From positions 1 to 64,000 of the forward strand of contig JAUEPE010000020.1 of assembly GCA_030403585.1 (NCBI GenBank): a stretch of DNA of 64,000 nt, given 5' to 3'. Every line of letters starts with the position of its first letter. Within the stretch, counting starts at the first letter, position 1. This DNA comes from Frankia sp. RB7. GTDB lineage: Bacteria > Pseudomonadota > Alphaproteobacteria > Rhizobiales > Xanthobacteraceae. Positions 8,538 through 16,904 of this stretch are shown here, in pieces. Both the position numbers and the translations under genes were made by a program. The notes beneath the pieces were generated by a model that was given only the letters and a program-made list of their open reading frames with translations, did no database searches and had not been told where the DNA came from.

Positions 8538-9947
8538 ATGAGGCAATTGGTGACAGCGGCAGCTTTATCTTTGACCGGCGCGACAATGCTTGCGGCCGCG
8601 CTCCTGTTCCCCGTGTCCGCGCAGGCCCAAGGACAGCAACAAGGGCAACAAGGGCAAAACGGCCTGTCGAACCTGTTCGGCGGCATTTTCTCCGGCGCGA
8701 ATCCGGCGCCCTCGCAAACCCCGCCCGGCCCCGGCGGTGCTCAAACGGGAGTTCAGCCCTGGAGCGGCGAGGACGGCGCCTCCGGCCATCCGCTGATGAC
8801 GGCGGCCGCGATCCGCGAGGCGGCCGGCAATTTTGGCAATTGCGTTGCCGGGATGTGGCCTGATGCCGCACGGCGCAACATCACGCAGGAAAATTTCCAG
8901 CGCTTCACTGCCGGCCTTTCGCCCGATCTGCGCATCATGGACTTGATGGATTCGCAGCCCGAGTTCACCAAGTCGATCTGGGACTATCTCGACATCCTCG
9001 TGAACGACAACAGGCTCGCCAAGGGCAAGGAAGTTCTCGCCAGGTACAAGGCGCAGTTCGACGCGACCGAGAAGGCCTATGGGGTCGACCGCTACATCAT
9101 CGCCGCGATCTGGGGCATCGAGTCCAATTATTCGACGCAGATGGGCGACCGCAGCGTGCTGCAATCGACCGCGACGCTCGCCTGCGTCGGCCGGCGGCAA
9201 GCCTATTTCAAGGACGAATTCCTCTCCGCGCTGGAGATCCTCAACCGCGGCGATTTGCGTCCGGAGCAGATGCGCGGCTCCTGGGCCGGCGCGTTCGGCC
9301 CGACCCAGTTCATGCCGACCGCGTTCAAGCGCTTTGCCGTGGACGGCGATGGCGACGGACGGCGCGACGTCGTCGACAACGCCAGCGACCTGATCGCCTC
9401 GACCGCCAACAATCTGAAGAAGGACGGCTGGCAGAGCGGCCAGACCTGGGGTTTCGAGGTCGTGGTGCCCCAAGGCTTCAACTACATGCTGGCCGATCGC
9501 GCCAAGGCGATGACGATCGCGCAATGGGAAAAACTCGGGCTCAAGCGCGCAACCAACCAGCCCTTCCCGCATCCGGCGGAAAAGGCCTATCTGCTGGCGC
9601 CCGCCGGCGCGCAGGGGCCCGGCTTCCTGATGCTGCAAAATTTCCGGGTCATCATGAAGTACAATCCGGCCGAGGCCTATGCGATGGCGATCGGCCATTT
9701 CGCCGACCGCCTGCGCGGCGGCCAGCCCTTCGTGCAGCCATGGCCGCGGCAGGAACGGGAATTGTCGAGGGGCGAGCGGCTGGAACTCCAGCAGCTCCTG
9801 GTCCAGCGCGGGTTCTATAAGGGCACTCCGGACGGCCAGTTCGGCGGCCAGACCCGGGACGCGCTGCGCAACTTCCAGGCCTCGATCGGGATGCCCGCGG
9901 ACGGGTTTGCCTCCTCCGACGTGCTGGACCGGCTGCGCGGGCGGTAA
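8538..9947 (+). CDS. Lytic murein transglycosylase, MltB-type, with C-terminal peptidoglycan-binding domain
   Basis: About 469 residues. The ATG at 8538 gives a clean signal peptide ending at Ala-Gln-Ala; an in-frame TTG at 8484 would add an unlikely 18-residue leader. A Gln/Gly-rich low-complexity linker follows. The SLT_2/MltB catalytic domain covers about 85-385, with the catalytic Glu in IWGIESNYS and the GAFGPTQFMPTAF motif. A PG_binding_1 domain occupies the last 60 residues (LQQLLVQRGFYKG...DALRNFQ). It cleaves peptidoglycan to 1,6-anhydromuropeptides in the periplasm. No lipobox is seen, so it is probably soluble. Confidence 0.9.
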   Translation: MRQLVTAAALSLTGATMLAAALLFPVSAQAQGQQQGQQGQNGLSNLFGGIFSGANPAPSQTPPGPGGAQTGVQPWSGEDGASGHPLMTAAAIREAAGNFGNCVAGMWPDAARRNITQENFQRFTAGLSPDLRIMDLMDSQPEFTKSIWDYLDILVNDNRLAKGKEVLARYKAQFDATEKAYGVDRYIIAAIWGIESNYSTQMGDRSVLQSTATLACVGRRQAYFKDEFLSALEILNRGDLRPEQMRGSWAGAFGPTQFMPTAFKRFAVDGDGDGRRDVVDNASDLIASTANNLKKDGWQSGQTWGFEVVVPQGFNYMLADRAKAMTIAQWEKLGLKRATNQPFPHPAEKAYLLAPAGAQGPGFLMLQNFRVIMKYNPAEAYAMAIGHFADRLRGGQPFVQPWPRQERELSRGERLELQQLLVQRGFYKGTPDGQFGGQTRDALRNFQASIGMPADGFASSDVLDRLRGR

Positions 9948-10096
9948 AAACGCGCCGAAAGTAACCCTGAAGCGGGATTTTGGCCGATCGGCGGTGTATT
10001 GCCCCAAGAATCTACGAGAGAATTTGCCCGTTTGGCGCCCGATTCCGTTATTATAACGACCTACTTCCAGACCCCGTTGCGCGCGCCCGAGATCGC

Positions 10097-11806
10097 ATGT
10101 CGAAGCCCAAATCCTTTTTCAAGGTGCTGACCGAGACCGGCCCGTTGATCGCGCTGGGTACGGCGCTTGCGATCCTGGTCGGGGTCGCGGGACCTGCTTC
10201 GGCGCAGTTCTTCAACTTCCCCGGCTTCGGCGGTCCGCCGCAGCGCCAGGCTCCACAACAACGAGGCGGCGGCCGCGACGGCGGCTGGTTCGGGGGCGAT
10301 TTCTTTGCGCCATTCCAGCAGCAACAGCCGCAGGCGCCGCGCCAGGATTTTTCGCGCGCGCCAGCGCCGCCCAAGCGCGACAATGTCTCCGACAAGAACG
10401 TGCTGGTGATCGGCGACGCCATGGCCGACTGGCTCGCCTACGGCCTGGAAGACGCCTACACCGAGCAGCCCGACATGGGCGTGATCCGGAAGCACAGGAC
10501 CACGTCCGGCCTGATCAGGTACCAGCCGAAGGGTGAACCCTCGGACTGGGCGGCCGCGGCCAACGGGATTCTGGAAACCGAGAAGCCCGACGTCATCGTC
10601 GTCATGCTCGGCCTCAACGACCGCATCGCGATCCGCGAAGCTGCGCCCGAGAAGTCAGACAAGCCGGCGGACAAGGACAAGAAGAACGACAAGGGCGCGC
10701 GCGCCAGGCCGCTGGCCAAGCCTGGTGACGCCAAGCCCGGCGATGCCAAGCCCGACACCGCCGCAAAACCCGACGACAAGCCGGCCGACACCGACCTGCC
10801 GCAGGACGACGCCGATAACGCCGATACGCCGGCCGCCGCGCCGGAAAAAACCGCGCGCAATCCGAACGGCCTCTACGAATTCCGCGACGACCACTGGGTC
10901 GAACTCTACAGCAAGAAGATCGAGGAGCTCGCCAACGTCCTCAAGGCCAAGGGCGTGCCGGTGCTCTGGGTCGGCCTGCCCGCGATCCGAGGACCGAAGG
11001 GCACCGCGGACATGCTGTTCCTGGATTCGCTCTATCGCGAAGGCGCGGCCAAGGCCGGCATCACCTATGTCGACGTCTGGGATGGCTTTGTCGACGAAGC
11101 CGGCCGCTTCCTGCAGAAGGGCCCGGATTTCGAAGGCCAGATTCGCCAGCTGCGCAGCGGCGACGGCGTCTACTTCACCAAGCCGGGCGCGCGAAAACTT
11201 GCCCATTACGTCGAGCGCGAGATCACGCGCCTTCTTGCGGGCCGCTCAGGCCCGATCGCACTGCCGAGCGAGCCGGCGACACCCGACACCAGCGCCGAGC
11301 CCGGCAAGCCGGCGCCGCGGCCGCTGGCGGGCCCGATCGTGCCGCTGGTCGCGGCTTCGATCTCGACCGATCAATTGCTGGGTGGACCGGGCACGCGGCC
11401 CGCATCCGTGGATGCACTGGCCGCAAAGACGCTGGTGAAGGGCGAGCCGCTCGCCGCGCCCGCGGGCCGCGCCGACGATTATGCCTGGCCACGCCGCGAA
11501 GTCGGTCGCGAGCAGGCCAAGGGCGATACGCCGATGGCGGCGACGTCGCCCGACGGTGGTGCTGCGGCTCCGGGCACGCCGGGCGCTGGCGCTGGAATCG
11601 TGCCGCCCAAGCCACTCGCGCCGAAGAAGCCGACGGCGCCGCAGCAACCGGCGCAGGCCCAGCCGTCAATTCGCGATTTCTTCGGCTTCGGCTCGCCGCA
11701 GCCGGCGCCGCGTCAATTGGCACCGGCACCGCGCAACCCGAATCCGAACCCTGCGATTCCGCGTCCGCCCGGCAATGTCGGGCGTTCGGCGGAAGTGGTG
11801 CGGTAG
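10097..11806 (+). CDS. DUF459 SGNH-hydrolase-like exported protein lacking catalytic Ser and His
   Basis: About 569 residues from ATG 10097; earlier in-frame codons from 9980 code an implausible leader. A signal peptide ends at Ala-Ser-Ala-Gln, followed by a Gln/Pro/Gly-rich segment. The SGNH fold begins near residue 100. The nucleophile block reads IGDAMADW, so the usual Ser is Ala108. The GLND block is present. The last block reads GDGVYFTKPGARKLAHYVE, with Tyr359 where catalytic His normally stands. A Lys/Asp/Pro-rich insertion separates the blocks, and a long Ala/Pro tail follows. It is probably a periplasmic or envelope binding protein rather than an esterase. DUF459 membership is confident; the role is unknown. 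Confidence 0.8.
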   Translation: MSKPKSFFKVLTETGPLIALGTALAILVGVAGPASAQFFNFPGFGGPPQRQAPQQRGGGRDGGWFGGDFFAPFQQQQPQAPRQDFSRAPAPPKRDNVSDKNVLVIGDAMADWLAYGLEDAYTEQPDMGVIRKHRTTSGLIRYQPKGEPSDWAAAANGILETEKPDVIVVMLGLNDRIAIREAAPEKSDKPADKDKKNDKGARARPLAKPGDAKPGDAKPDTAAKPDDKPADTDLPQDDADNADTPAAAPEKTARNPNGLYEFRDDHWVELYSKKIEELANVLKAKGVPVLWVGLPAIRGPKGTADMLFLDSLYREGAAKAGITYVDVWDGFVDEAGRFLQKGPDFEGQIRQLRSGDGVYFTKPGARKLAHYVEREITRLLAGRSGPIALPSEPATPDTSAEPGKPAPRPLAGPIVPLVAASISTDQLLGGPGTRPASVDALAAKTLVKGEPLAAPAGRADDYAWPRREVGREQAKGDTPMAATSPDGGAAAPGTPGAGAGIVPPKPLAPKKPTAPQQPAQAQPSIRDFFGFGSPQPAPRQLAPAPRNPNPNPAIPRPPGNVGRSAEVVR

Positions 11807-11814
11807 GCGCTGTC

Positions 11815-11933
11815 ATTCCGGGGCGCGCCTCTTGGCACGAACCCGGAATCCATTCATCTACGATGATAGTGGCACGATGGATTATCAGATGCGCAATTGC
11901 GCATCAGAGTTCGCGCTTCGCGCGCCCCGGAAT
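11815..11933. repeat. Dispersed palindromic repeat
   Basis: Arms ATTCCGGGGCGCGC (11815-11828) and GCGCGCCCCGGAAT (11920-11933) are perfect reverse complements. An internal perfect palindrome GATGCGCAATTGCGCATC sits at 11888-11905. It lies between the convergent DUF459 and CsbD-like genes and may end both transcripts. It is a typical Bradyrhizobium intergenic element. Confidence 0.7.
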
Positions 11934-11939
11934 AACCAG

Positions 11940-12314
11940 TTAGCCGTAATAGCGCCAGCGCGGGGGCGGGCGACGTGCGGGGCGCGACATCAGAAGCGCT
12001 AGCGCGAAGCCGATGCCGCCGGCGACGAGCAGCGCGCCGAGCGGATTGTCCTGCACCTTTTGCGAGATCGCTTGCGAGCCGTCCCGAAGCGTGTCGCCGG
12101 GATTCTGGTAAGCATCCTTGGCGTAGCTCGTGGCAGTGTCCGTAGCGTCACGCACGGCGTCCTTGGCTTGGCCGTACAAATTCTGCACGGTGCCGGCCGC
12201 TTCACGCGCCTTGCCTGATGCCTGTGTCTGCGCATCGCCTGCGAGATCGCCGACGGCGCCTTCGGCGCGTCCAGCGAATTCCTTGGCCGATCCGACGATC
12301 CTGTCCTTGTCCAT
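11940..12314 (-). CDS. CsbD-like stress protein with C-terminal membrane anchor
   Basis: 124 residues. The N-terminus (MDKDRIVGSAKEFAGRAEGAVGD in outline) is CsbD-like. The middle is an Ala/Asp/Lys amphipathic repeat. A hydrophobic helix of about 18 residues near the end is followed by a basic tail with three prolines, as in DUF883/ElaB proteins. CsbD proteins accumulate under general stress. An EcfG-type promoter (12344-12368) lies about 30-55 bases upstream and a GAGGAG site precedes the ATG, which supports stress control. Molecular function is unknown. Confidence 0.8.
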   Translation of the reverse strand: MDKDRIVGSAKEFAGRAEGAVGDLAGDAQTQASGKAREAAGTVQNLYGQAKDAVRDATDTATSYAKDAYQNPGDTLRDGSQAISQKVQDNPLGALLVAGGIGFALALLMSRPARRPPPRWRYYG

Positions 12315-12343
12315 GATGCTCCTCCTCGGGGGTCTGCCGGAGT

Positions 12344-12368
12344 AACCGATCAGGAGCAGCGCAGTTCC
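12344..12368 (-). promoter_or_regulatory. EcfG-type (general stress sigma factor) promoter for the CsbD-like gene
   Basis: On the minus strand GGAAC (12364-12368) is separated by 16 bases from GGTT (12344-12347). The alphaproteobacterial EcfG consensus is GGAAC-N16/17-cGTT, so only the least conserved -10 base differs. Position relative to the ATG at 12314 is right for a short leader. Confidence 0.65.
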
Positions 12369-12384
12369 AATCGCTTTATCGTTT

Positions 12385-12433
12385 GAGCGTGATCTTTTCG
12401 GAAAACCGCTTCACACTTTTCCGGATCACGCTC
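12385..12433. repeat. Rhizobial short palindromic repeat
   Basis: Arms GAGCGTGATC (12385-12394) and GATCACGCTC (12424-12433) flank a segment rich in TTTTCGGAAAACCGCTTCACACTT-like sequence. Very similar elements recur between genes in Rhizobiales. Its right edge touches the stop codon of the SDR gene at 12433. Confidence 0.65.
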
Positions 12434-13170
12434 TAGAGAATGAGTCCGCCATCGACGACCAGTGTCTGGCCGATGATGTAGGACGACAGCGGCGAGGCCA
12501 GGAACAGCGCCGCGCCCGCCATATCGGCCGGCGTGCCCAACCGCCGCAGCGGAATGCGTGACAATGCACCTTCGAGCCGATTGGGATTGTCGGTCGTCAC
12601 CTTCGTCATCTTGGTGTCGACCAGACCGGGCGCGATGCCGTTGACGCGAATGCCATCCTCGGCCCAGGCCTCGCCCAGCGTCCGCGTCAATCCGACCGCG
12701 CCGGTCTTCGACGCATTGTAGGCGGGATTGCCCATGGTGGAATGGTAGGCCGCGGTCGAGGACACCATGATCAGCGCGCCCTTGGAATGCCGCAACATGG
12801 AATGAAATCGCGTCGCGCACGCCATCAGGCTCATCAAATTGACCTCGACGACCTTGCGGAAGCCCTCCATCTCGAACTCGCCGCGGCGATAGAGCACCGC
12901 GCCTTGCGCGAGCACCAGGATATCGAGCCACTCGAACGACGGCTTGAACGCCTCGATCGCGCCGGGATTGCTGACGTCGAGCTGCGCATAAGCAAGACCG
13001 TTGAGATCGGAGCCCTCCTCCGCGGAATATTCCGTCGGCCGAGCACGCGTGCCGCACACCGCGACTGCTGCGCCCCTCGCGCGGAAAGCTTGCGCAATAC
13101 CGTTGCCGATTCCGCTGGAACCACCGACGACCAGCACCTGCCTGCCAGAGAAATCGAGCTCATTCGCCAT
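12433..13170 (-). CDS. Short-chain dehydrogenase/reductase
   Basis: 245 residues from the ATG at 13170, which has a GGGGAGG site 6 bases before it. The frame stays open far upstream, but that part is antisense to the neighbouring SDR and is not real. Classical SDR features: cofactor motif VVGGSSGIGNG (about residues 13-23), VSST followed by YNASK (catalytic Tyr and Lys), and a C-terminal GQTLVVDGGLIL. The substrate is unknown. It is divergent from a second SDR gene at 13270, with 99 bp between starts, so the two probably share a control region. Confidence 0.85.
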   Translation of the reverse strand: MANELDFSGRQVLVVGGSSGIGNGIAQAFRARGAAVAVCGTRARPTEYSAEEGSDLNGLAYAQLDVSNPGAIEAFKPSFEWLDILVLAQGAVLYRRGEFEMEGFRKVVEVNLMSLMACATRFHSMLRHSKGALIMVSSTAAYHSTMGNPAYNASKTGAVGLTRTLGEAWAEDGIRVNGIAPGLVDTKMTKVTTDNPNRLEGALSRIPLRRLGTPADMAGAALFLASPLSSYIIGQTLVVDGGLIL

Positions 13171-13269
13171 CGCGGCCTCCCCTTTTGTTTTGCTTGTTTG
13201 ACCTGTCTGCGGATCGATGCCAGCCTTGTCGATCTCAGAACAAGAAACAAGAGCCCGCGAGGAAACAGC

Positions 13270-14049
13270 ATGTCCGAATTCAAAGAGCTCAGCCGCTCCG
13301 TGAAAGGCCTGACCGTTCTCGTCACCGGCGCGGCGAGCGGCATGGGGCGCGCCACTGCGCGCGTATTCGCGTCCGAAGGGGCGAACGTCGCCGTCACCGA
13401 TCATGACGAGCAAGGCGCGCACGCGGTCGCGAAGGAGATCGCAGCGAGCGGCGGTTCGGCCAAGGCGTGGAAGCTCGATGTCGCCGACGGCGGCGAGATC
13501 AAGCGCGTGGTTGGTGATATCGCCGCGCATTTCGGCGGGCTCGATGTCGTCGTCAACAATGCCGGCATCTCCGTGCGCGTCGCGATCGACGACGAAGCCT
13601 ACGAAGACGCCTGGGCCAAGGGCATCGCGGTGATGTTGACGGCGCATCCGCGCATCATCCGCGCCGCCCTGCCGCATCTGCGCAAGTCGAAATCCCCGCG
13701 CATCGTTAACATCGCGTCCACCGAAGCGCTCGGCGCCACCGCATTGCACAGTCCCTATTCGGCCGCGAAGGGCGGCGTCGCCAGCCTCACGCGTTCGCTC
13801 GCGGTCGAGCTCGGCCGCGAGGGCATCACCGTCAACTGCATCTGCCCGGGCCCGATCCGCACCGCCATCACCGACCGCATCTCCGAGGAGCACAAGACCA
13901 TCTACGCCAAGCGCCGCACCGCACTCGGCCGCTACGGCGATCCCGAGGAGGTCGCACATATGACGCTGAGCCTGTGCCTGCCGGCAGCCTCCTTTCTCAC
14001 CGGCGCCGTGATCCCGGTCGACGGCGGGTTGATGGCGCGCAACGCGTGA
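13270..14049 (+). CDS. Short-chain dehydrogenase/reductase
   Basis: 259 residues from ATG 13270, with AGGAAACAG just upstream. SDR motifs: TGAASGMGRA (NAD(P) binding), VVNNAGIS, a catalytic Ser in IASTEAL, YSAAK, and the C-terminal VIPVDGGLM. It precedes the TfdA/TauD-like dioxygenase gene by 97 bp on the same strand. The pair may act in one catabolic route, for example on an aryloxy or hydroxy acid. That is inference from position; the substrate cannot be read from sequence. Confidence 0.85.
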   Translation: MSEFKELSRSVKGLTVLVTGAASGMGRATARVFASEGANVAVTDHDEQGAHAVAKEIAASGGSAKAWKLDVADGGEIKRVVGDIAAHFGGLDVVVNNAGISVRVAIDDEAYEDAWAKGIAVMLTAHPRIIRAALPHLRKSKSPRIVNIASTEALGATALHSPYSAAKGGVASLTRSLAVELGREGITVNCICPGPIRTAITDRISEEHKTIYAKRRTALGRYGDPEEVAHMTLSLCLPAASFLTGAVIPVDGGLMARNA

Positions 14050-14146
14050 GAGCCATGCACGCAGGGCGTTGAACATCAACCGGCGCGGGAGTAGCTTTTT
14101 CACCGACAGAGCGGAGCAACCGCTCGCGGTTCGCGGGAGAGACACC

Positions 14147-15034
14147 ATGACGATCGCCATTCGGCAGCTTCAGACACATTTTGTCGGCGAGGTTTCGGGC
14201 CTCGACCTGCGAAAGCCCCTCGCCGAGAGCGAGGCGCGCGAGGTCGAGTCCGCCATGGACAAATACGCGGTGCTCGTCTTCCACGACCAGGACATCAATG
14301 ACGAGCAGCAGATGGGATTCGCGCTGAATTTCGGTCAGCGCGAAGATGCACGCGGCGGCACGGTGACGAAGGAAAAAGACTACCGGCTCCAGTCCGGCCT
14401 CAACGACGTCTCCAATCTCGGCAAGGACGGCAAGCCGCTCGCAAAAGACAGTCGCTCGCATCTGTTCAATCTCGGCAATTGCCTGTGGCATTCCGACAGC
14501 TCGTTCCGTCCGATCCCCGCAAAATTCTCGCTGCTGTCGGCGCGCGTGGTGAACCCGAAGGGCGGCAACACCGAATTCGCCGACATGCGCGCGGCCTATG
14601 ACGCGCTCGACGACGAGACCAAAGCCGAAATCGACGATCTCGTCTGCGAGCACTCGCTGATGTATTCGCGCGGATCGCTCGGCTTCACCGAATATACCGA
14701 CGACGAGAAGGCGATGTTCAAGCCGGTGCTGCAGCGGCTGGTACGAACGCATCCCGTACATCGCCGCAAATCGCTGTATCTCTCATCGCATGCCGGCAAG
14801 ATCGTCAGCATGAGCGTGCCGGAGGGACGGCTGTTGCTGCGTGATCTCAACGAGCACGCGACCAACGCAGAGTTCGTCTACGTCCACAAATGGAAGCTGC
14901 ATGACCTCGTGATGTGGGACAACCGCCAGACCATGCACCGCGTCCGCCGCTACGACCAGTCTCAGCCTCGCGATATGCGAAGGGCGACGGTGGCGGGGAC
15001 CGAGCCGACGGTGCAGCAGCAGGCCGCGGAGTAG
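14147..15034 (+). CDS. TauD/TfdA family alpha-ketoglutarate-dependent dioxygenase
   Basis: 295 residues from ATG 14147 (GGGAGAG 7 bases upstream). Non-haem Fe(II) ligands are seen in WHSDSSF (His-x-Asp) and in the distal MHRVRRYD; the Arg of that C-terminal block should bind 2-oxoglutarate. Overall the sequence resembles the TfdA-alpha group known from Bradyrhizobium, related to 2,4-dichlorophenoxyacetate dioxygenase, more than taurine dioxygenase. Possible substrates are therefore aryloxyacetates or other ether/sulfonate compounds. Family assignment is firm; the TfdA-alpha assignment comes from memory of the family and is unverified. Confidence 0.8.
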   Translation: MTIAIRQLQTHFVGEVSGLDLRKPLAESEAREVESAMDKYAVLVFHDQDINDEQQMGFALNFGQREDARGGTVTKEKDYRLQSGLNDVSNLGKDGKPLAKDSRSHLFNLGNCLWHSDSSFRPIPAKFSLLSARVVNPKGGNTEFADMRAAYDALDDETKAEIDDLVCEHSLMYSRGSLGFTEYTDDEKAMFKPVLQRLVRTHPVHRRKSLYLSSHAGKIVSMSVPEGRLLLRDLNEHATNAEFVYVHKWKLHDLVMWDNRQTMHRVRRYDQSQPRDMRRATVAGTEPTVQQQAAE

Positions 15035-15055
15035 ACGTTGGAGTAGCCACAAATT

Positions 15056-15102
15056 CCGCTTTCGTCCCGGACAAGCGCAGCGCAGATCCGGGACGAAAGC
15101 GG
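15056..15102. repeat. Inverted repeat between convergent genes
   Basis: CCGCTTTCGTCCCGGA (15056-15071) pairs with TCCGGGACGAAAGCGG (15087-15102). Two direct copies of AGCGGAGGGTGG follow at about 15099-15127. It lies between the convergent dioxygenase and yqgE genes and could terminate either transcript, although no T-run follows. It looks like a remnant of a dispersed repeat. Confidence 0.6.
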
Positions 15103-15139
15103 AGGGTGGGACGACAGCGGAGGGTGGAGCGATAAAGCG

Positions 15140-15784
15140 CTACGCGTGCCCCGCCTCGTTCGACAGCATGCCGGGATCGATGCCGATCTTACGCAAGGCG
15201 CGGCCATATTTCTCGTCGACGTCGTCGCCGAAGATCAGATCCGCATCCGCGTCGCAATGCAGCCAGCCATTGCTCTGGATCTCGGTCTCGAGCTGGCCGG
15301 GGGCCCAGCCGGCATAGCCGAGCGCGAGGATGGCGTGCTTGGGGCCGGAGCCATTGGCGATCGCGCGCAGGATGTCGACGGTCGCGGTGAGGCAGACGCC
15401 GTCGTCGATCCGCAGCGTCGCGTGCTCGATATAGAAGTCGCTGGAATGCAGCACGAAGCCGCGGCCGGTATCGACCGGCCCGCCGGCCAGCACCTTCATG
15501 CTTTCGGCATTTTGCGGCAGCTTGATGTGCTCGCCCTTCTTGACGATGCCGAGCTGCTCAAGCAGCTCCGGGAAATCGATGCTGCCGGCCGGATGATTGA
15601 CGATGATGCCCATCGCGCCCTCGGCCGAATGCGCACAAAGGTAAATCACCGAGCGTTCAAAGCGGGAGTCGCCCATGACAGGCATCGCGATCAGGAGCTG
15701 GCCGTCGAGATAGCCGGCCGAATTGGGAAGCCCGGCGCCCGTGCTGCGGGTGCCTTCGCCCGTCCTCTTGCCTGTGGGAGCCAT
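15140..15784 (-). CDS. YqgE/AlgH family protein (UPF0301)
   Basis: 214 residues. After a basic, disordered N-terminus of about 24 residues comes the UPF0301 fold with GQLLIAMPVMGDSRFERSV, MGIIVNHP, GGPVDTGRGFVLHS and GYAGWAPGQLE, all family hallmarks. The function of YqgE is unresolved; AlgH of Pseudomonas was proposed to affect alginate. It is divergent from the DsbD-N-like gene with about 140 bp between. Confidence 0.9.
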   Translation of the reverse strand: MAPTGKRTGEGTRSTGAGLPNSAGYLDGQLLIAMPVMGDSRFERSVIYLCAHSAEGAMGIIVNHPAGSIDFPELLEQLGIVKKGEHIKLPQNAESMKVLAGGPVDTGRGFVLHSSDFYIEHATLRIDDGVCLTATVDILRAIANGSGPKHAILALGYAGWAPGQLETEIQSNGWLHCDADADLIFGDDVDEKYGRALRKIGIDPGMLSNEAGHA

Positions 15785-15926
15785 CGATGAAGCACTCCGG
15801 TTTCAATTCCTATCCTGATGTCGGGCCGCCCTGCTGTCAAATCAAGGCTTGCAGTGGCTGGAATCCAGTGCATCCATCACAAGCAATTCAATGGTTTGCC
15901 CCGAAACGACCCTGTAAAGACGTGCC

Positions 15927-16766
15927 ATGCTGAAAAGAGTTCCCCTGCATGCGGCGATTGGCGTCGCGACAACCTTGCTTGCGGCGTCGCTGGCGATGGG
16001 CGCCCGTGCCGACGATGCATCACTGTGGCAGCGCGACGGACATTCCGCGGTGCGGCTGCTCGCGGGATCGCGCAGCGGCGCGGTCCTGCTCGGCGGTATT
16101 GCTTTCCAGCTGCAACACGGCTGGAAGACCTATTGGCGCATGCCCGGCGACTCCGGCGTGCCGCCGAGGTTCGACTTCTCCAAGTCGGACAATGTCGAAG
16201 CGGTGACCGTGATGTGGCCGGCGCCACTGAAGTTCGATGACGGTGCGGGCGGCCATTCGATCGGCTATCACGACCAGATCGTGCTGCCCTTGCGCATCGT
16301 CGCCAAGGCCGCCGACAAGCCGGTGACGCTGCGCGCCGAGATCAACTACGCGGTCTGCGAAAAGCTCTGCATTCCCGTCGAGGCCAATATCGAGCTCGGC
16401 TTCAACAACGTCGCCTCGACCGAGGACGCCAATCTGCGCACGGCGCTCGACACCGTGCCGAAGCCCGCCACGATCGGCGATCCCAATCCGCTGACCATCC
16501 GCGATGTCAAGCGTGACGGGCCCAAGAACGTGGTGGTCGACGTCGTGGCGCCCGCTGACAGCAAGGTCAATCTGTTCGTCGAAGGGCCGACGCCCGAGTG
16601 GTCGTTGCCGATTCCTGATCCGGTCGAGCACAGCCCGCCCGGCGTGAAGCGATTTTCCTTCGAGCTCGACGGCTTGCCGCCGGGCGTCAAGCCCGACGGC
16701 GCAGCGCTGAAGTTCACGCTGGTGGGGCCGGAGAAATCGTACGAGTTCAATACGAATTTGGAATAA
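15927..16766 (+). CDS. Exported protein with DsbD N-terminal-like (DsbC_2) domain
   Basis: 279 residues. A signal peptide ends near Ala-Arg-Ala-Asp (about residue 29). The mature part shows the GIAFQLQHGWKTYWRMPGD and YAVCEKLCIPVE motifs of the DsbD alpha-like domain. The cysteine pair Cys-Glu-Lys-Leu-Cys corresponds to the redox-active pair that passes electrons to periplasmic partners. No DsbD membrane or thioredoxin domain is attached. It probably exchanges disulfides in the periplasm, for example in cytochrome or copper-protein maturation. The partner is not visible here. Confidence 0.75.
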   Translation: MLKRVPLHAAIGVATTLLAASLAMGARADDASLWQRDGHSAVRLLAGSRSGAVLLGGIAFQLQHGWKTYWRMPGDSGVPPRFDFSKSDNVEAVTVMWPAPLKFDDGAGGHSIGYHDQIVLPLRIVAKAADKPVTLRAEINYAVCEKLCIPVEANIELGFNNVASTEDANLRTALDTVPKPATIGDPNPLTIRDVKRDGPKNVVVDVVAPADSKVNLFVEGPTPEWSLPIPDPVEHSPPGVKRFSFELDGLPPGVKPDGAALKFTLVGPEKSYEFNTNLE

Positions 16767-16904
16767 TTGTCGTCCTGGTAAAAGCCAAGACGACGCCGGT
16801 AACACCCAACCGAATCTTAACGAATCGTTGCTAATCCCGGGGACCACCGCATCAAGCCTGCTGCAGCATGCGGGACGCTCTGGGGATCCTTCGAATTGGC
16901 CGTG

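Noticed and set aside
13171..14160. A long minus-strand open frame extending the SDR gene at 12433 to 575 residues
   Set aside because: The extra 330 residues are antisense to the second SDR gene, are His/Arg/Asp-rich shadow sequence, and a good ATG with ribosome site exists at 13170.
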